64,000 nt of DNA. Source: Amoebidium appalachense (lineage: Eukaryota > Ichthyosporea). Of this stretch, positions 8,892 to 18,544 are shown piece by piece (position 1 is the stretch's first letter; each line of letters begins with the position of its first letter). The notes beneath the pieces are model-generated. The model did not search any database and had not been told where the DNA came from. It was given only the letters and a program-made list of their open reading frames with translations. The position numbers and the translations under genes were made by a program. The stretch covers positions 22,197 to 86,196 of the forward strand of contig CAVNZM010000022.1 in the NCBI GenBank assembly GCA_963693365.1, given 5' to 3'.

Positions 8892-9150
8892 ACCAATCGA
8901 GGGCCAAAATAGAATCCCCGCCCATCACTCGTGCAACGGGCTGAGGGGATTCAGTCTCCAACCCTTGCCCTCTTTGACGATGATCACACCACCAGAAGTC
9001 TGTCTCCGCCACGAATGGCCACCCCCGCCCAAAACATGGCTGTATTTGGTCAGGTGTTGTGTCTGGGTGATCACTGCACCCTCGCGCGCCACGCCGCGCA
9101 CGTCGCCCCTGCCGTGGATGAACGCCGCGGCCAGCATGTGCAGCGTCAAG
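8892..9150 (-). pseudogene. fragment copy of the C-terminus of the SF2 helicase
   Basis: On the minus strand a 74-codon frame (8,925-9,149) begins LTLHMLAAAFIHGRGDVRGV and matches the last ~75 residues of the helicase encoded at 10,221-13,724. The segment was copied together with the methyltransferase, so the unit [methyltransferase + helicase tail] occurs twice (7,998-9,150 and 9,204-10,480). The copy lacks the rest of the helicase and is not a gene on its own. Confidence 0.8.
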
Positions 9151-9203
9151 TCGGGTGTTTATTGTTTGGATGCCCGTCCACAAAGATCAGTGGCATCCAC
9201 AAG

Positions 9204-10156
9204 ATGGTGGTACGTCATCGACTGTCTGTGGGCGGGAGGGCAGCGAGGGCGCGCGACAGGGGGTGGGTGGTGGCGGTGGCGGCGACAGCTGGGACGTGGC
9301 GCTGGAGGTGCACCGCGCCCGCCACCCCGGGGCCGTGCACATGCTGCGCACCATAGGCGACGTGCCCGCAGAGGACTTTGCACGCGAGCTGATGGCGGCC
9401 GTGCCGGCCATGGAGGCCGGCGACCACCTACACGTGCACGCGAGCCCGCCGTGCCAGGAGCTGTCTGAGATGCGCCTGGGGCTGGGGCGTGTGGGTGACA
9501 CGTTGCAGTTGGTAAGATACACATTGGACCTCCTCGATTGCGTGCCGTACGACAGCTTCTCAATCGAGGAGGTCAACAACCGCGGGTTGAGAGAGCTGTT
9601 CGCGGAGGAAGGCGTGCCGTACATTGTGCTGAACATGTGGGAGTATGGGGTATGCCAGACACGTAGGCGTTTATTTGCATATGACGGTTGGAACCCTTAC
9701 GCTATGCCCAGATCCTCGCCCCCGACGCTACTAAGCCAACTAGACCCAACCCCGCACGCTACGTGGATTACCCCCGCGAGCATTTACCCAATACGAATGC
9801 AAACATGGAGGGAGACAAGGGAGTGGGACCAATGGAAAATACAAGGACCATCGACATGGAAGTTACTATCCAAGAAAACCCAGGTGTTTCCGACATGGAA
9901 ATCGCTACCTAGCAATGCATATTTCTACACGGTCGTGCGAAGTCCGTTCTACCTATGGAACGAATGTTTCGAATATATAAGACGGATCCAAACATCTGAA
10001 TTGGAAAAAATACAGACATTCCCATCGGGGTATGTCACGGCTCGAAAGGTGTCTTCAAAAGAGAAAAAAGAAAAATTAATAGCAAATGCCGTCCCACCGG
10101 CGATGGCCCGCGGTATTATGAAAACAATTTCGGCGGAGCGGGTGCGGACAGAATAG
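9204..10156 (+). pseudogene. second C5-cytosine methyltransferase copy with broken N-terminus
   Basis: A tandem copy of the gene at 7,998. The segment equivalent to the first ~33 codons carries several 1-3-base deletions (for example atggtggtacg for atggtggtgtacg, and loss of bases within the FCGAGG codons), so motif I is destroyed and the natural start is out of frame. From the DSWDVALEVH block onward the frame is open and keeps SPPCQEL, EEVNN, QTRRRL and ANAVPPAMARGI. Its recognition region is longer and different (~9,740-9,900). Without motif I it cannot bind S-adenosylmethionine in the usual way, so it is either a pseudogene or a recently damaged copy; clustered sequencing error is the alternative. 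Any in-frame start upstream is a GTG at 9,155. Confidence 0.75.
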
Positions 10157-10220
10157 TCAGAACAGGAAATACAAATTAAACACAACACAAACGTGTTCCC
10201 GCCGGCGATGACCCAAGCCG

Positions 10221-13200
10221 TCACTCGCTCTCGTTTGCAGAACCGTCGCCACCACACTGTTCGTGGGGAGGGCTGCGGGAGTTAAGATGCCACTTCCCGT
10301 CCCGCTTGACGATGACTGGCTCCCCTCCGGTCAAGTGGTAGCGCCAAGTGTGCCCACGCCCACCAACAGGGACGCGGTAATGTGCCAGGTGGTGTGGCTG
10401 GGTGATAACCGCGCCTTCGCGCGCCACGCCGCGCACGTCGCCCCTGCCGTGGATGAACGCCGCGGCCAGCATGTGCAGCGTCAAGTCGTTCTCCCCGGAT
10501 TTCGGCACGTATTCGATCCATGGCTGGTACGCCTGCATCCACTTCTTGCCGCGCGCCGCCTGTTTGCGCCACTGGAACGTCGACATGTCCACGCCCTCTT
10601 CCAGCAGCAACGACATGGCGACAAAGTCGTCCCTGAGAAGACATTGGAAAATGCGAGCGATCTCGGGACTGGGCGCCGCGCCCGCGGCGGCGCCTGCAGC
10701 CCCGCGGCGTGCACGCTTGGCCCGCCCCGGTTGCGGCCCGACCTCGGCCGCGGCCGGGGCTGGAACTTCGTGGTCCTCCGCTGCAGCACCCCGGCGCGCG
10801 CGCGTTGCCCTTCTTGGCCGCGACCCGACCCCGTCCTCCGCGGCACGCCCGCCCTTGCGCCTACGGGCCTGCTGCCCCGCGGACCCCACGGTCTTGCGGT
10901 AGCAGTCGACGATGGCGTCGCGCAGCACCGTCGGCACCGTGAACACGCCGTCCACAAGCGGCACACCGAGTGTGGCCAAGAGCGCCTCCTGGGCCTCGAG
11001 TGTGGCCGCGACCTCCATCTTGTATTCGCCGTCGTTGCACACGCGCAGGCGCCGAGCAAGGTCGTCCGGTGTGGCGGTCCATGGACGCGCGGCCTCGTCG
11101 TTCGCACCCGCGTCCACATACTGTGCGAGCGTCCCTGTGGCATCCGCGGCCTCATCCAGGGACACGAACTCAAACCCCACGACCAGGTGGCGAAGTGCGG
11201 GCAGCTTTTCCTTGATCGTCACCACGCTGGCCGTGGGCGCGCCGTTCTTGCCCGTCGGCCGCGCGAAATAGTTCTCGGCGCGGTAGTGCCACGCTTCGCT
11301 TGGCTCGATGACCAGGCGCACGACCACCGTGGCGAGCAGTTTAGCCAGCGTCTTTGTGGGCGGCGGAGGCGGGGGGAGGGCGCGTGCGTCGCTGAGGTCC
11401 ATGGACCGCACGTCGTCCTTCGTGACAAGCGGTCTGTCTGGGCGGATCCTCTTGACCATGTCGTAGCCAGGAAGGTCCTCACCGTACTCAACGCGCAGGG
11501 CACCATAGGCTCTCTTGAACGTTCTCTTCTGGAGTTCTGGTCGCGACACGCAGATATCCCCCCGGTGCATCCTGTCATTGCCGTCGACCGCCTCGAGCTG
11601 CCGACACACCGCCCCCAGACATTCGAAGTACACGGGATCGTCCGCAAGCGCTTGGCGAACGAGTTCCTCGAAGCCAACAGCCCTATCGTACAGCCTGGTG
11701 GCTTCGCCCACACGTGCCATCACCAACAGCGCGAGCTCGTGGAGCGCATGCACCGTCTCGGGCGCATAGAGTATGGGGGCTTGGGTGACCGCGGATGGGT
11801 CGGGGGCAATGGAGCACAGCCGTCCACATATCTGCGAGGCCGCTTCGAGGTGGATCGTCCTCGAGGTGGATCCCGATCCCGACCGCATCCCTGCCAAGCA
11901 AGTGAAGCCAGCATACATGCGCGTCAGCAGGCCGCGGTGCATGTTGCGCCCGCACTTGTGGGTGGGCTTGAACGTGACCCCGCATCGGGCCATGTCACCC
12001 GCTATGATGGCCACCTTGAACGGGCGGCCCATTTCGTCGGACCAACGCCAGAGGGCATCGAGCGGCATCCCGATGATCAGGAGGGGCTTGTGTTTGATAG
12101 TGAACGTGTAGGCCTCTCCGGTTTTGCTGTCCGAATCGTCATCGTCGCCACCGATGATCTTACGCTCCACATACGCCCTTGCATCGTCGTCGACGCTGAC
12201 ACTCTCCAGCACGGCGTTCGCGGCCTCCACCAGCCACTTGTACAGGTCCACGTGTGCCCTGATTTGCAGCTTGTTGTAGCGCCACAACACAACCACGAGG
12301 CCGTCGTCGACGAAGCCGGCGATGTGCCTGAAGATGGGCTCCTGCGTGGTAAGGACCTTGGTCTTGTCGGTCATGACCAGCAGTTGCTCGCACCATGTGT
12401 CGGACTCGAGCATATCGGCAATGGCCATGTTGATGCCTTCCTCGTCAACGCGCTCGGCGGTGACGCGCTCCTTGAGCATCGCGTCCAGGCGCCCCACAAC
12501 GGCCGCCAGGTACGGAATGGTCGCCTTTGCCTTAGCCGTGATTCGCCCACGTGGGTACCCCCCCTGCTCCAACACCTCGTTGACCGTCAGGTTATCATTC
12601 AGGCCAGAGACGACGACGTCGTAGAAAAGGGACTTGGCGACTGGCGCGTTGCTGAGTCGCTCAGGCGTGAACCGACGCTCGATCTCGTAGTGTGGCCGGT
12701 ACACATGCCCCGGCGCCGCGTAGCCTATGTAGGTGTCCGGCACGGGCATGTCAACGATTCGCAGGGGGAACGGGCAGCTGAGCATGGCAACAGGCGTGGC
12801 CGTCACGCCCACGCACTTGAACGCGGCCCCCGCGAAGCTCTTGAAGTCTTGCTGGGGGAGGTCCCAAAACTCTCGAGCACTGTCCCACACGCGGGCAAGC
12901 GTCGGGTTAAAATAATAAAAGAGATTCTCCCAGGCGTTCGTGTCGCCGTGGCGTCCGGTGACCGTCTCGTGGATTTCGTCCAGGATCAAAGTAGCCCGAA
13001 ACCGCCAACCCCCAAGAGAATCACGCTTGAAGCCGATCCGATTGGTCGCCGCCCCCAAATACCTCACAAAGTTGGGCACCTGTGTGTCGTTTGACAGCAG
13101 TATGCGTGCCTCGTTCAGTACCCCCCGCACCTCGTTTGGTCGGTACTTCGGGGAGGGGGGCGTGGAGCCGATGTAGAACCGCCCGGTATATGCCTCGATC

Positions 13201-13724
13201 GCTTCCACAACCCCCTCCGCGTTAACGCGGAACCATTCGGTGGGCAGGCCCCAGTCTTCGCGATGCTCGACAAGCAGCCGGGCGATGACCGTGTTGAAGG
13301 ACTTTGAGAAACTCGCCTGGAACGTGGGCCCGGCAGCCACGCCCCCACGGGTCTTGATGAGAACGGCGGGGATGCACCCGTCAATGAAGTACGAGACCCA
13401 GCACAGGAGGCAGATCTCGTACGTTTTGCCCACCTGGCACTTGCCGGACAGGATCGTGAACAGGGGGTCGTAAGGTTTCGCGTTGGGCAGCGGGGTGTTG
13501 CGGATTTGCGAAACCACCGACTTGACCGCGTAAACGGGTTCGACGCCGCTCCTCCGGATGGTGTAGTCGTGGTCCAGAAGCGCAATACACAGGCGCGCCA
13601 AAGCGGGTATATCCTCCTGCGTGAGGCCGCAGAATTGGTGCAGGGTCCGGTCGATCCTGCGCCCCACCAGGCGCTCCCAGTCCCGTTCGACATCCCGAGG
13701 AACAACGTTTCCGGGGTGGCTCAT
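10221..13724 (-). CDS. large SF2 helicase/ATPase, Z1-like
   Basis: A 1,167-residue protein from ATG 13,724. Motif I (Walker A) SGKCQVGKT lies at 93-101, motif II DEIH at 249-252, motif III GVTATP at 306-311 and a motif VI-like QICGR at 631-635, giving a complete superfamily 2 helicase core with a large insert between the lobes. The second lobe (IIAGDMARCGVTFKP..., 573 on) recalls the AG-x-L/M-(S/A)RG-T pattern of the Z1-type ATPases found beside DNA methyltransferases in some bacterial and viral systems; that link is inference. Residues ~995-1,060 are an A/R/G-rich linker with repeated RATRARRGAA/RAKRARRGAA, then a C-terminal domain (~1,065-1,167). It is convergent with the methyltransferase genes, suggesting a modification-linked remodelling or restriction role. 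Confidence 0.8.
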   Translation of the reverse strand: MSHPGNVVPRDVERDWERLVGRRIDRTLHQFCGLTQEDIPALARLCIALLDHDYTIRRSGVEPVYAVKSVVSQIRNTPLPNAKPYDPLFTILSGKCQVGKTYEICLLCWVSYFIDGCIPAVLIKTRGGVAAGPTFQASFSKSFNTVIARLLVEHREDWGLPTEWFRVNAEGVVEAIEAYTGRFYIGSTPPSPKYRPNEVRGVLNEARILLSNDTQVPNFVRYLGAATNRIGFKRDSLGGWRFRATLILDEIHETVTGRHGDTNAWENLFYYFNPTLARVWDSAREFWDLPQQDFKSFAGAAFKCVGVTATPVAMLSCPFPLRIVDMPVPDTYIGYAAPGHVYRPHYEIERRFTPERLSNAPVAKSLFYDVVVSGLNDNLTVNEVLEQGGYPRGRITAKAKATIPYLAAVVGRLDAMLKERVTAERVDEEGINMAIADMLESDTWCEQLLVMTDKTKVLTTQEPIFRHIAGFVDDGLVVVLWRYNKLQIRAHVDLYKWLVEAANAVLESVSVDDDARAYVERKIIGGDDDDSDSKTGEAYTFTIKHKPLLIIGMPLDALWRWSDEMGRPFKVAIIAGDMARCGVTFKPTHKCGRNMHRGLLTRMYAGFTCLAGMRSGSGSTSRTIHLEAASQICGRLCSIAPDPSAVTQAPILYAPETVHALHELALLVMARVGEATRLYDRAVGFEELVRQALADDPVYFECLGAVCRQLEAVDGNDRMHRGDICVSRPELQKRTFKRAYGALRVEYGEDLPGYDMVKRIRPDRPLVTKDDVRSMDLSDARALPPPPPPTKTLAKLLATVVVRLVIEPSEAWHYRAENYFARPTGKNGAPTASVVTIKEKLPALRHLVVGFEFVSLDEAADATGTLAQYVDAGANDEAARPWTATPDDLARRLRVCNDGEYKMEVAATLEAQEALLATLGVPLVDGVFTVPTVLRDAIVDCYRKTVGSAGQQARRRKGGRAAEDGVGSRPRRATRARRGAAAEDHEVPAPAAAEVGPQPGRAKRARRGAAGAAAGAAPSPEIARIFQCLLRDDFVAMSLLLEEGVDMSTFQWRKQAARGKKWMQAYQPWIEYVPKSGENDLTLHMLAAAFIHGRGDVRGVAREGAVITQPHHLAHYRVPVGGRGHTWRYHLTGGEPVIVKRDGKWHLNSRSPPHEQCGGDGSANESE

Positions 13725-14110
13725 TGTGGATCATGGATGGACAGACTGCTCGCTACTGGCTGCTTGTCAACGTTGTCGGGCTGAATACATGACTGTGAGC
13801 CGCGGTGACGCAATCAAACCCCACCCGACTGGACCACGATGACGCAATGGCCACAAAATTGAACAAAACGAGCCAATGGTGTTAGAATGATCATATGAGC
13901 CAATGAGCCAAGGAGCCAATGAGCCAATGAGCCAATGGTGTTAGAAGGATCACAATGCGACGAATCACATTCAACCCTAACACTGAACTTTCAAAAGAAG
14001 GCATGTGATTGGACTGGGCTGGCTGGTTCATGTGATCATGCAACGGCTGAAGACCGGAACGCTTCTAGAGCCTTTATTTTGTCTTGCATGAGATTTGTGG
14101 CGTGTGTAGG
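13725..14110. promoter_or_regulatory. divergent promoter region with CCAAT decamer repeats
   Basis: Lies between the leftward helicase (ATG 13,724) and the rightward MYND gene (ATG 14,111). The phrase gagccaatga is repeated about five times in 13,895-13,935, and ccaatggtgttagaa occurs twice (13,873 and 13,931). Further ATTGG (14,009) and CCAAT copies surround it. No gene is seen here; the CCAAT cluster is the likely activator-binding region for both flanking genes. Confidence 0.55.
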
Positions 14111-15595
14111 ATGGACCAGCTTAGAGAAGCGATACCCCAACTCCCCAAACCGACACCCTTCGCCATCCGCCACCCCCCGAATTCAAGGCACGATGCCGTT
14201 GTCTATGCCCTAGACGATGACTGTCGGCTTCAGCAGGACCATGTCTGCGCGCGGCTGCTGGACGTCGCAAGAGATGGCGACCTCCGCACCTTCCACACAA
14301 AAGAACGCTTTATGAGAAGGGAATTTGCCATGGCAGTGGAGACGGATGCTCTACGCGAACTGCACCCGACGGGCCACCCACTTGTATGCTCCTACGACAC
14401 ATTCCCGTACTATACCGTCTTTCGGCGCCACGTGTTGGGGAAGCGGGACGACGACGCCTATTACAACCCCAATCTCAAAGTTAGTACAGGGGCGTACCAA
14501 TTCTTTACATTGACTATGTGCGTGCTGTGCAGATCGTCCGGCCTCACCCGCCGTCCCCGTACCTTCTTGGATCAACAGACGGATATGGCGAGAGCCTTGA
14601 GGCAGTTTGCGCGCTTTCTTCCGACACCTGACGTGTTGCAAATGGAGTTGCACGAACGGGTTGTCAGGCACTTTGTGGACAAGTTGCCGTCGTCGCCCGC
14701 GTGTCTTGCGTGCCGCAAGACCGCTTGCACAAACCTGTGCGGCCGCTGCAGGCGGGTGTACTTCTGCAACAGTGACTGTCTGCGCGCGGCGTGGCCCGAG
14801 CACAAGAAGGACTGTATCGAGCATGCCCCCGTGGGGTCAGAGCACGACGCCATCGTCTATGCCATGAGCTTCGACGATCGGCTCCACCCATTTCATGTCC
14901 CCGTCCTGATGCTGGACGTTGCAAGAGACGGCGACCTCTGCACCTTCGGCACAAAAGAGCGCTTCTGGAGACTGGATTCGGTCGTGGCCAACGAGATCGA
15001 AGTCATATGTAAACGGTTGCGGTCCTTGGACGGCCGTGAGGTCACGACGGCCGACCGCACCAAGGTCCTGTTCTATCGAACATTCAGGTACTCTTCCGTC
15101 TTCCAGTGCTACATGCTTGGGGCGAATGGCCATATGGGAAGCCACACAGTTTTCAGAATGGCGGCGCGCATACTATGCGTGTCTTCCGGCCTTCCCTGTC
15201 GCCCCCCTGCCGACGTGGTTCGCCGCATGAGTGAGTGTGCCTCGGAGCTGTCTGTGCACTACGAGCCGGACCCCGTGCAAGTGCTGCAACATGACTGGTG
15301 CGAACGCGCGACCAAGCACTTCGTCGACAAACTGCCGTCGTCCGCCTGCCAAACGTGCGGCGCGACCACCCGCACAAAGCGGTGTATGTGCTGCAAGGGG
15401 GCCTACTACTGCAACACGGAGTGTCAACGCAGGGCGTGGGCCGAGCACAAGAAGACCTGTGCGGCGTGCCGCTGGTGCGGCCGGGCCGTGCGCACCAAGC
15501 GGTGCAGCCACTGCCCCAACGCGTACTTCTGCAACGACGAGTGCATGCGCAAGGCGTGGCCCGTGCACCAGAAGCAGTGTAAACGCAAGAAGTGA
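14111..15595 (+). CDS. triple MYND zinc-finger protein with duplicated N-terminal domain
   Basis: A 494-residue protein from ATG 14,111. An N-terminal module (H-D-A-V-V-Y-A...LLDVARDGDLRTF-x-TKERF) is repeated at about residue 245 (EHDAIVYA...LDVARDGDLCTFGTKERF). Each copy is followed by a MYND finger, and the second copy has two: residues ~196-233, ~413-450 and ~451-488, each with the C-x2-C ... C-x2-C ... (F/Y)C(N)-x3-C ... W-x2-H-x3-C spacing. MYND fingers bind proline-rich peptides and mediate protein-protein contacts; several giant viruses carry MYND proteins. The architecture is [module-MYND]-[module-MYND-MYND], an internal duplication plus an extra finger. No SET domain is present. A regulatory role against host proteins is inference. 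Confidence 0.85.
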   Translation: MDQLREAIPQLPKPTPFAIRHPPNSRHDAVVYALDDDCRLQQDHVCARLLDVARDGDLRTFHTKERFMRREFAMAVETDALRELHPTGHPLVCSYDTFPYYTVFRRHVLGKRDDDAYYNPNLKVSTGAYQFFTLTMCVLCRSSGLTRRPRTFLDQQTDMARALRQFARFLPTPDVLQMELHERVVRHFVDKLPSSPACLACRKTACTNLCGRCRRVYFCNSDCLRAAWPEHKKDCIEHAPVGSEHDAIVYAMSFDDRLHPFHVPVLMLDVARDGDLCTFGTKERFWRLDSVVANEIEVICKRLRSLDGREVTTADRTKVLFYRTFRYSSVFQCYMLGANGHMGSHTVFRMAARILCVSSGLPCRPPADVVRRMSECASELSVHYEPDPVQVLQHDWCERATKHFVDKLPSSACQTCGATTRTKRCMCCKGAYYCNTECQRRAWAEHKKTCAACRWCGRAVRTKRCSHCPNAYFCNDECMRKAWPVHQKQCKRKK

Positions 15596-15829
15596 CACGG
15601 TGGGCCGCGCAGGTCGCGCAGGGCCGAATGTGTTTTGGTAGCGCAGGTGGTTTGGTATTGGGGTATTGTGGGGTGGCGCGCTCAGTGTCTGGGTCGTTGA
15701 ATTTTTCAACCCATGCCCAGTGGGTTCGTTTTATTCGTCATATGATCAGTTTGCTAGGTTGTAAAGGCCACAACAATAAAGCTGTATCTGTTTACATTTA
15801 TCTGCTATATACCACCCCACTGTATCTGT

Positions 15830-17590
15830 TCACCATCTGTAATCAGGGAGCATGAAGTCCTCTGCCCTACTGGTGACATAGTGGTAGAGGTCCCTGTTAG
15901 GGAAAATTTCCTCCCACGTGTTGGTCTCCGCTATATAACACAACCAGCGATCGTATGGAACATCACGCACTTGCACAAGGTTATCCCTGATTGCATCCTC
16001 GAGGGCTGTCTGACATGACAGTATCGGGTACCAACGCCCGCTATCGCAAACTTGGGCGACCTGAAGAGCGCACCACAGCCTGTCCGCGCTGGCAGACACG
16101 TCGGGGTTGCCCGTGGTCTTGTTGATACCGATATAGCTATTGCGCTGTTGCTGCCAATCATCAGAGGGGAATTTTATCCAATACTCCATGATGGCTACCT
16201 GCCAAGGGCAGTCGGCGTGGTCGGCGTTAAGCATGCATTGGTCATATCCGCTCGGCGGGTGAAGGACGGTTGCGCGCTTGCTCTCGATGTTGTACGCATA
16301 CAACCCCTCGTCAACGAATGGCAGATCTTCGCCTTGGCCCGCCGCTTGTGCGGCTTTGAGCTCTTCGTACTCGACAGCCGTCCTGATTTTGTTCACAAAC
16401 TCCGTCGAATCGAGCGGAAGCACCATGACGGGTTTTTTGTTCATAACGTCCACAAGCATACGCCACGACACCCCAAGTTTCATACCAACCCCCGCGCAAA
16501 TGACACGTTCGGTGGGCCATTCGATGTCAGCATCGACCCGGTCCAAAGGGACGAAACTGCCTTCACTCCGCCCTTCTTGTAGCTCGTAGGCAAGATATCG
16601 CCTGGACCACTCACGTATGTTTTTGCGCTCGGCCATTCCACCCACCCTATAATTCCCCTTGACCTCTTCGGTAAAATCCGAAAGCTTTCTATCCCAATCC
16701 AGCTCTTTTTTAATGATGTCTATGTAGTCGTACAGATGGGCTTGTCTGATGGGTGGAGGCGTATCTGCCGGGTTTGTGGCTGCTTGAGCTAAAATGTTGG
16801 CCTTTTGGGTGCCTATCCTCAGAATGATATCCGAATGAACGACATCGGCGTCGTGGTCGGCGTCGTGGCCGGCGTCGTGGCCCCTCCAGCGGGAATAATG
16901 GTCCATCAATCGCAGCAGCATGCACGTGTTAAACGTCTGCAACGTAAACGCAGAGCTGTCTAACTTGACAACCCCGTTGGACGCGCGCAACCACGCAGTG
17001 CACGGCGGGTAATGTCGCAGGTTGCCGTCGCCGATGCAACCATGAGTGGGGTATGTCTCTATGATCTTTCTGATTGCATCTTCGGGTAGAAGACCCCACC
17101 AGTCCCAGAACCTGCTGGATTGGAATTCAGGGTTATTCTCCACCGCGTAATCGACCATCTCCAGCGAGGAGGTTGCTGAGTACATCTCGGAAAAACTCTC
17201 GCTCGTCCTTTGGACCAACTCGGACATGTTCGGTGCAATCTCTGCAGCTGTGGTCTGCATCACCGTCTTAGTTGCGAGGCAACAGCGACCTTCGGGGTTG
17301 TACACGGCCAGCTTGTCATAGCATCGGAGGTACACAGCGGTGCACGCGCGGTATTTTGCTTTCAGCTCGGTCTGGAACTGTACTAGATTCACCGGGGTGT
17401 CTACCTCGAATACAGTGAAAGGGCGCAACGTTTCCACTAGAGTAACTTGTTCCGGGGTATTAACCGTGGCAAGCCCATTGGTGTTTGCAAGAAAAAAAGC
17501 CGCAACATCTTCCCCTACAGGACCCAAAAAGAGCGGCGTCCTCGCTGGAACTATCCGCACACGCACTGGAGTCGAGGGTGCGAGCCCCAT
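15830..17590 (-). CDS. unknown 586-residue protein
   Basis: Starts at ATG 17,590 (MGLAPSTPV...); a tttataagca TATA-like box on the minus strand lies ~40 bp upstream. The protein is acidic and globular with many W, Y and C residues, a GHDAGHDADHDAD stretch (residues ~240-252) encoded by a short tandem repeat, and no motif that I recognise. It converges with the MYND gene, with 234 bp between the two stops holding an aataaa at ~15,775. It could be a structural or core protein; that is a guess from size only. Confidence 0.7.
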   Translation of the reverse strand: MGLAPSTPVRVRIVPARTPLFLGPVGEDVAAFFLANTNGLATVNTPEQVTLVETLRPFTVFEVDTPVNLVQFQTELKAKYRACTAVYLRCYDKLAVYNPEGRCCLATKTVMQTTAAEIAPNMSELVQRTSESFSEMYSATSSLEMVDYAVENNPEFQSSRFWDWWGLLPEDAIRKIIETYPTHGCIGDGNLRHYPPCTAWLRASNGVVKLDSSAFTLQTFNTCMLLRLMDHYSRWRGHDAGHDADHDADVVHSDIILRIGTQKANILAQAATNPADTPPPIRQAHLYDYIDIIKKELDWDRKLSDFTEEVKGNYRVGGMAERKNIREWSRRYLAYELQEGRSEGSFVPLDRVDADIEWPTERVICAGVGMKLGVSWRMLVDVMNKKPVMVLPLDSTEFVNKIRTAVEYEELKAAQAAGQGEDLPFVDEGLYAYNIESKRATVLHPPSGYDQCMLNADHADCPWQVAIMEYWIKFPSDDWQQQRNSYIGINKTTGNPDVSASADRLWCALQVAQVCDSGRWYPILSCQTALEDAIRDNLVQVRDVPYDRWLCYIAETNTWEEIFPNRDLYHYVTSRAEDFMLPDYRW

Positions 17591-17989
17591 TGTCAACAGA
17601 GAGATAATGAATGTCTTCTACCCCGCGTGCTTATAAACCTGTAGTTAGTCCTATAGTAAACCTTCTCCTATGTGCTATGAGCAGTGGACTGTGTTGCATC
17701 AGACGATTCCGATTCTGATTTCATATTGTGTAACGCGATATTGCGCTCGCGAATCAGAAGCCGCCAAACTATTCACTGCCCTGCTGCGCGATTGGCTGCA
17801 GGTGCCTAAACAGCATTCCAACACGATGTTGCGTTCGCGAAGCAGATTCCGCCTATTATCCGATACCCTACTGGGCGATTGGCTGTAGCTGTCATTTTGT
17901 CATGCAATCGATGTTGCCAGGAAAATACATTGGCCGTCATCTATTGGATACGACAGGGACCAATTGGTACTTTACAATTTCTTTTGTTA
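17591..17989. promoter_or_regulatory. intergenic region with a duplicated ~90-bp block
   Basis: Two related blocks (about 17,733-17,798 and 17,826-17,884) share attgcg(c/t)tcgcgaa, cagattccgcc-like sequence and (g/t)gcgattggctg. Each ends in an ATTGG box. The first block lies behind the tttataagca box of the leftward gene. No gene is seen here. Confidence 0.45.
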
Positions 17990-17995
17990 TGGGGG

Positions 17996-18198
17996 TTTTT
18001 TTTTTTTTTTTTTTTTTTTCTTTGTTTTTTTTTTTTTTTTTTTTTTTTTTGGTACAACTTGAGGAAAAGATGGGGACTCTGTGTCCCCAAGTCGTCAATG
18101 GACTGGCAAATTTACCCCCGTTTCTCCCTTCCCCACCCTCTTCTTTTTTTTTCTTTTCCCGGCCCTTTTTTTTTTCTTTTTTTTTTTTTTTTTTTTTG
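17996..18198. repeat. interrupted poly-T tract block
   Basis: Three T-runs (about 17,997-18,019, 18,025-18,050 and 18,167-18,197) surround a short ordinary sequence. Runs this long are absent elsewhere in the GC-rich left part. The block directly precedes a gene fragment with no 5' part. It may be a poly-A insertion scar (retroposed tail on the opposite strand) or an assembly problem. Confidence 0.6.
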
Positions 18199-18208
18199 CG
18201 CCGGGGTT

Positions 18209-18481
18209 TTTCCCAAAACCCCCCCGGGGGCGCCGGACCGCCGGGCCATCGAGGCGTCGGACTCCGCGCTCGCCGACTACGTGACCGTCGGGAAGTTCCT
18301 CGTCGACCGCGGCATCACGGACAGGTCCAGCAGCGCGCTCGGCCGCCAGCTCGCGCGCGCCTGGCGCGACCAGGAGGGCGGCGAGCCCGAGGAGACGCTC
18401 AAGATGGTGCAGGGCGACATGCGGCCCGTCAAGGTGTACCCCGTGCGCTTCCTGGAGAAGCACGTGCTCGGGTGGCAGTAA
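18209..18481 (+). pseudogene. 3' fragment of a viral-type gene
   Basis: An open frame runs from the end of the poly-T block to TAA at 18,479-18,481. The last ~80 codons (AIEASDSALADYVTVGKFLVD ... VRFLEKHVLGWQ) look like real coding sequence by GC-rich third positions and a compact helical pattern, whereas the start is homopolymer. The 5' part of the gene is missing or replaced by the poly-T block. I do not recognise the family. Confidence 0.5.
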
Positions 18482-18500
18482 ACGGCCGCGCGCGCCTCGC

Positions 18501-18511
18501 GGGTACATAAG
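18501..18511 (+). promoter_or_regulatory. TATA-like element gggtacataag
   Basis: gggtacataag lies 44 bp before ATG 18,545. The same string occurs at 23,345 (77 bp before ATG 23,422), and gggtacaaaag occurs at 26,587 (49 bp before ATG 26,636). The shared sequence and position argue for a core promoter element used by this gene set. Confidence 0.55.
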
Positions 18512-18544
18512 CAGCACCGCGTTTATTTTCTATCCATTCACACA

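Noticed and set aside
10263-13094. 943-codon frame on the plus strand
   Set aside because: Antisense to the SF2 helicase, whose motifs are clear; H/R/G-rich composition is typical of a shadow frame.
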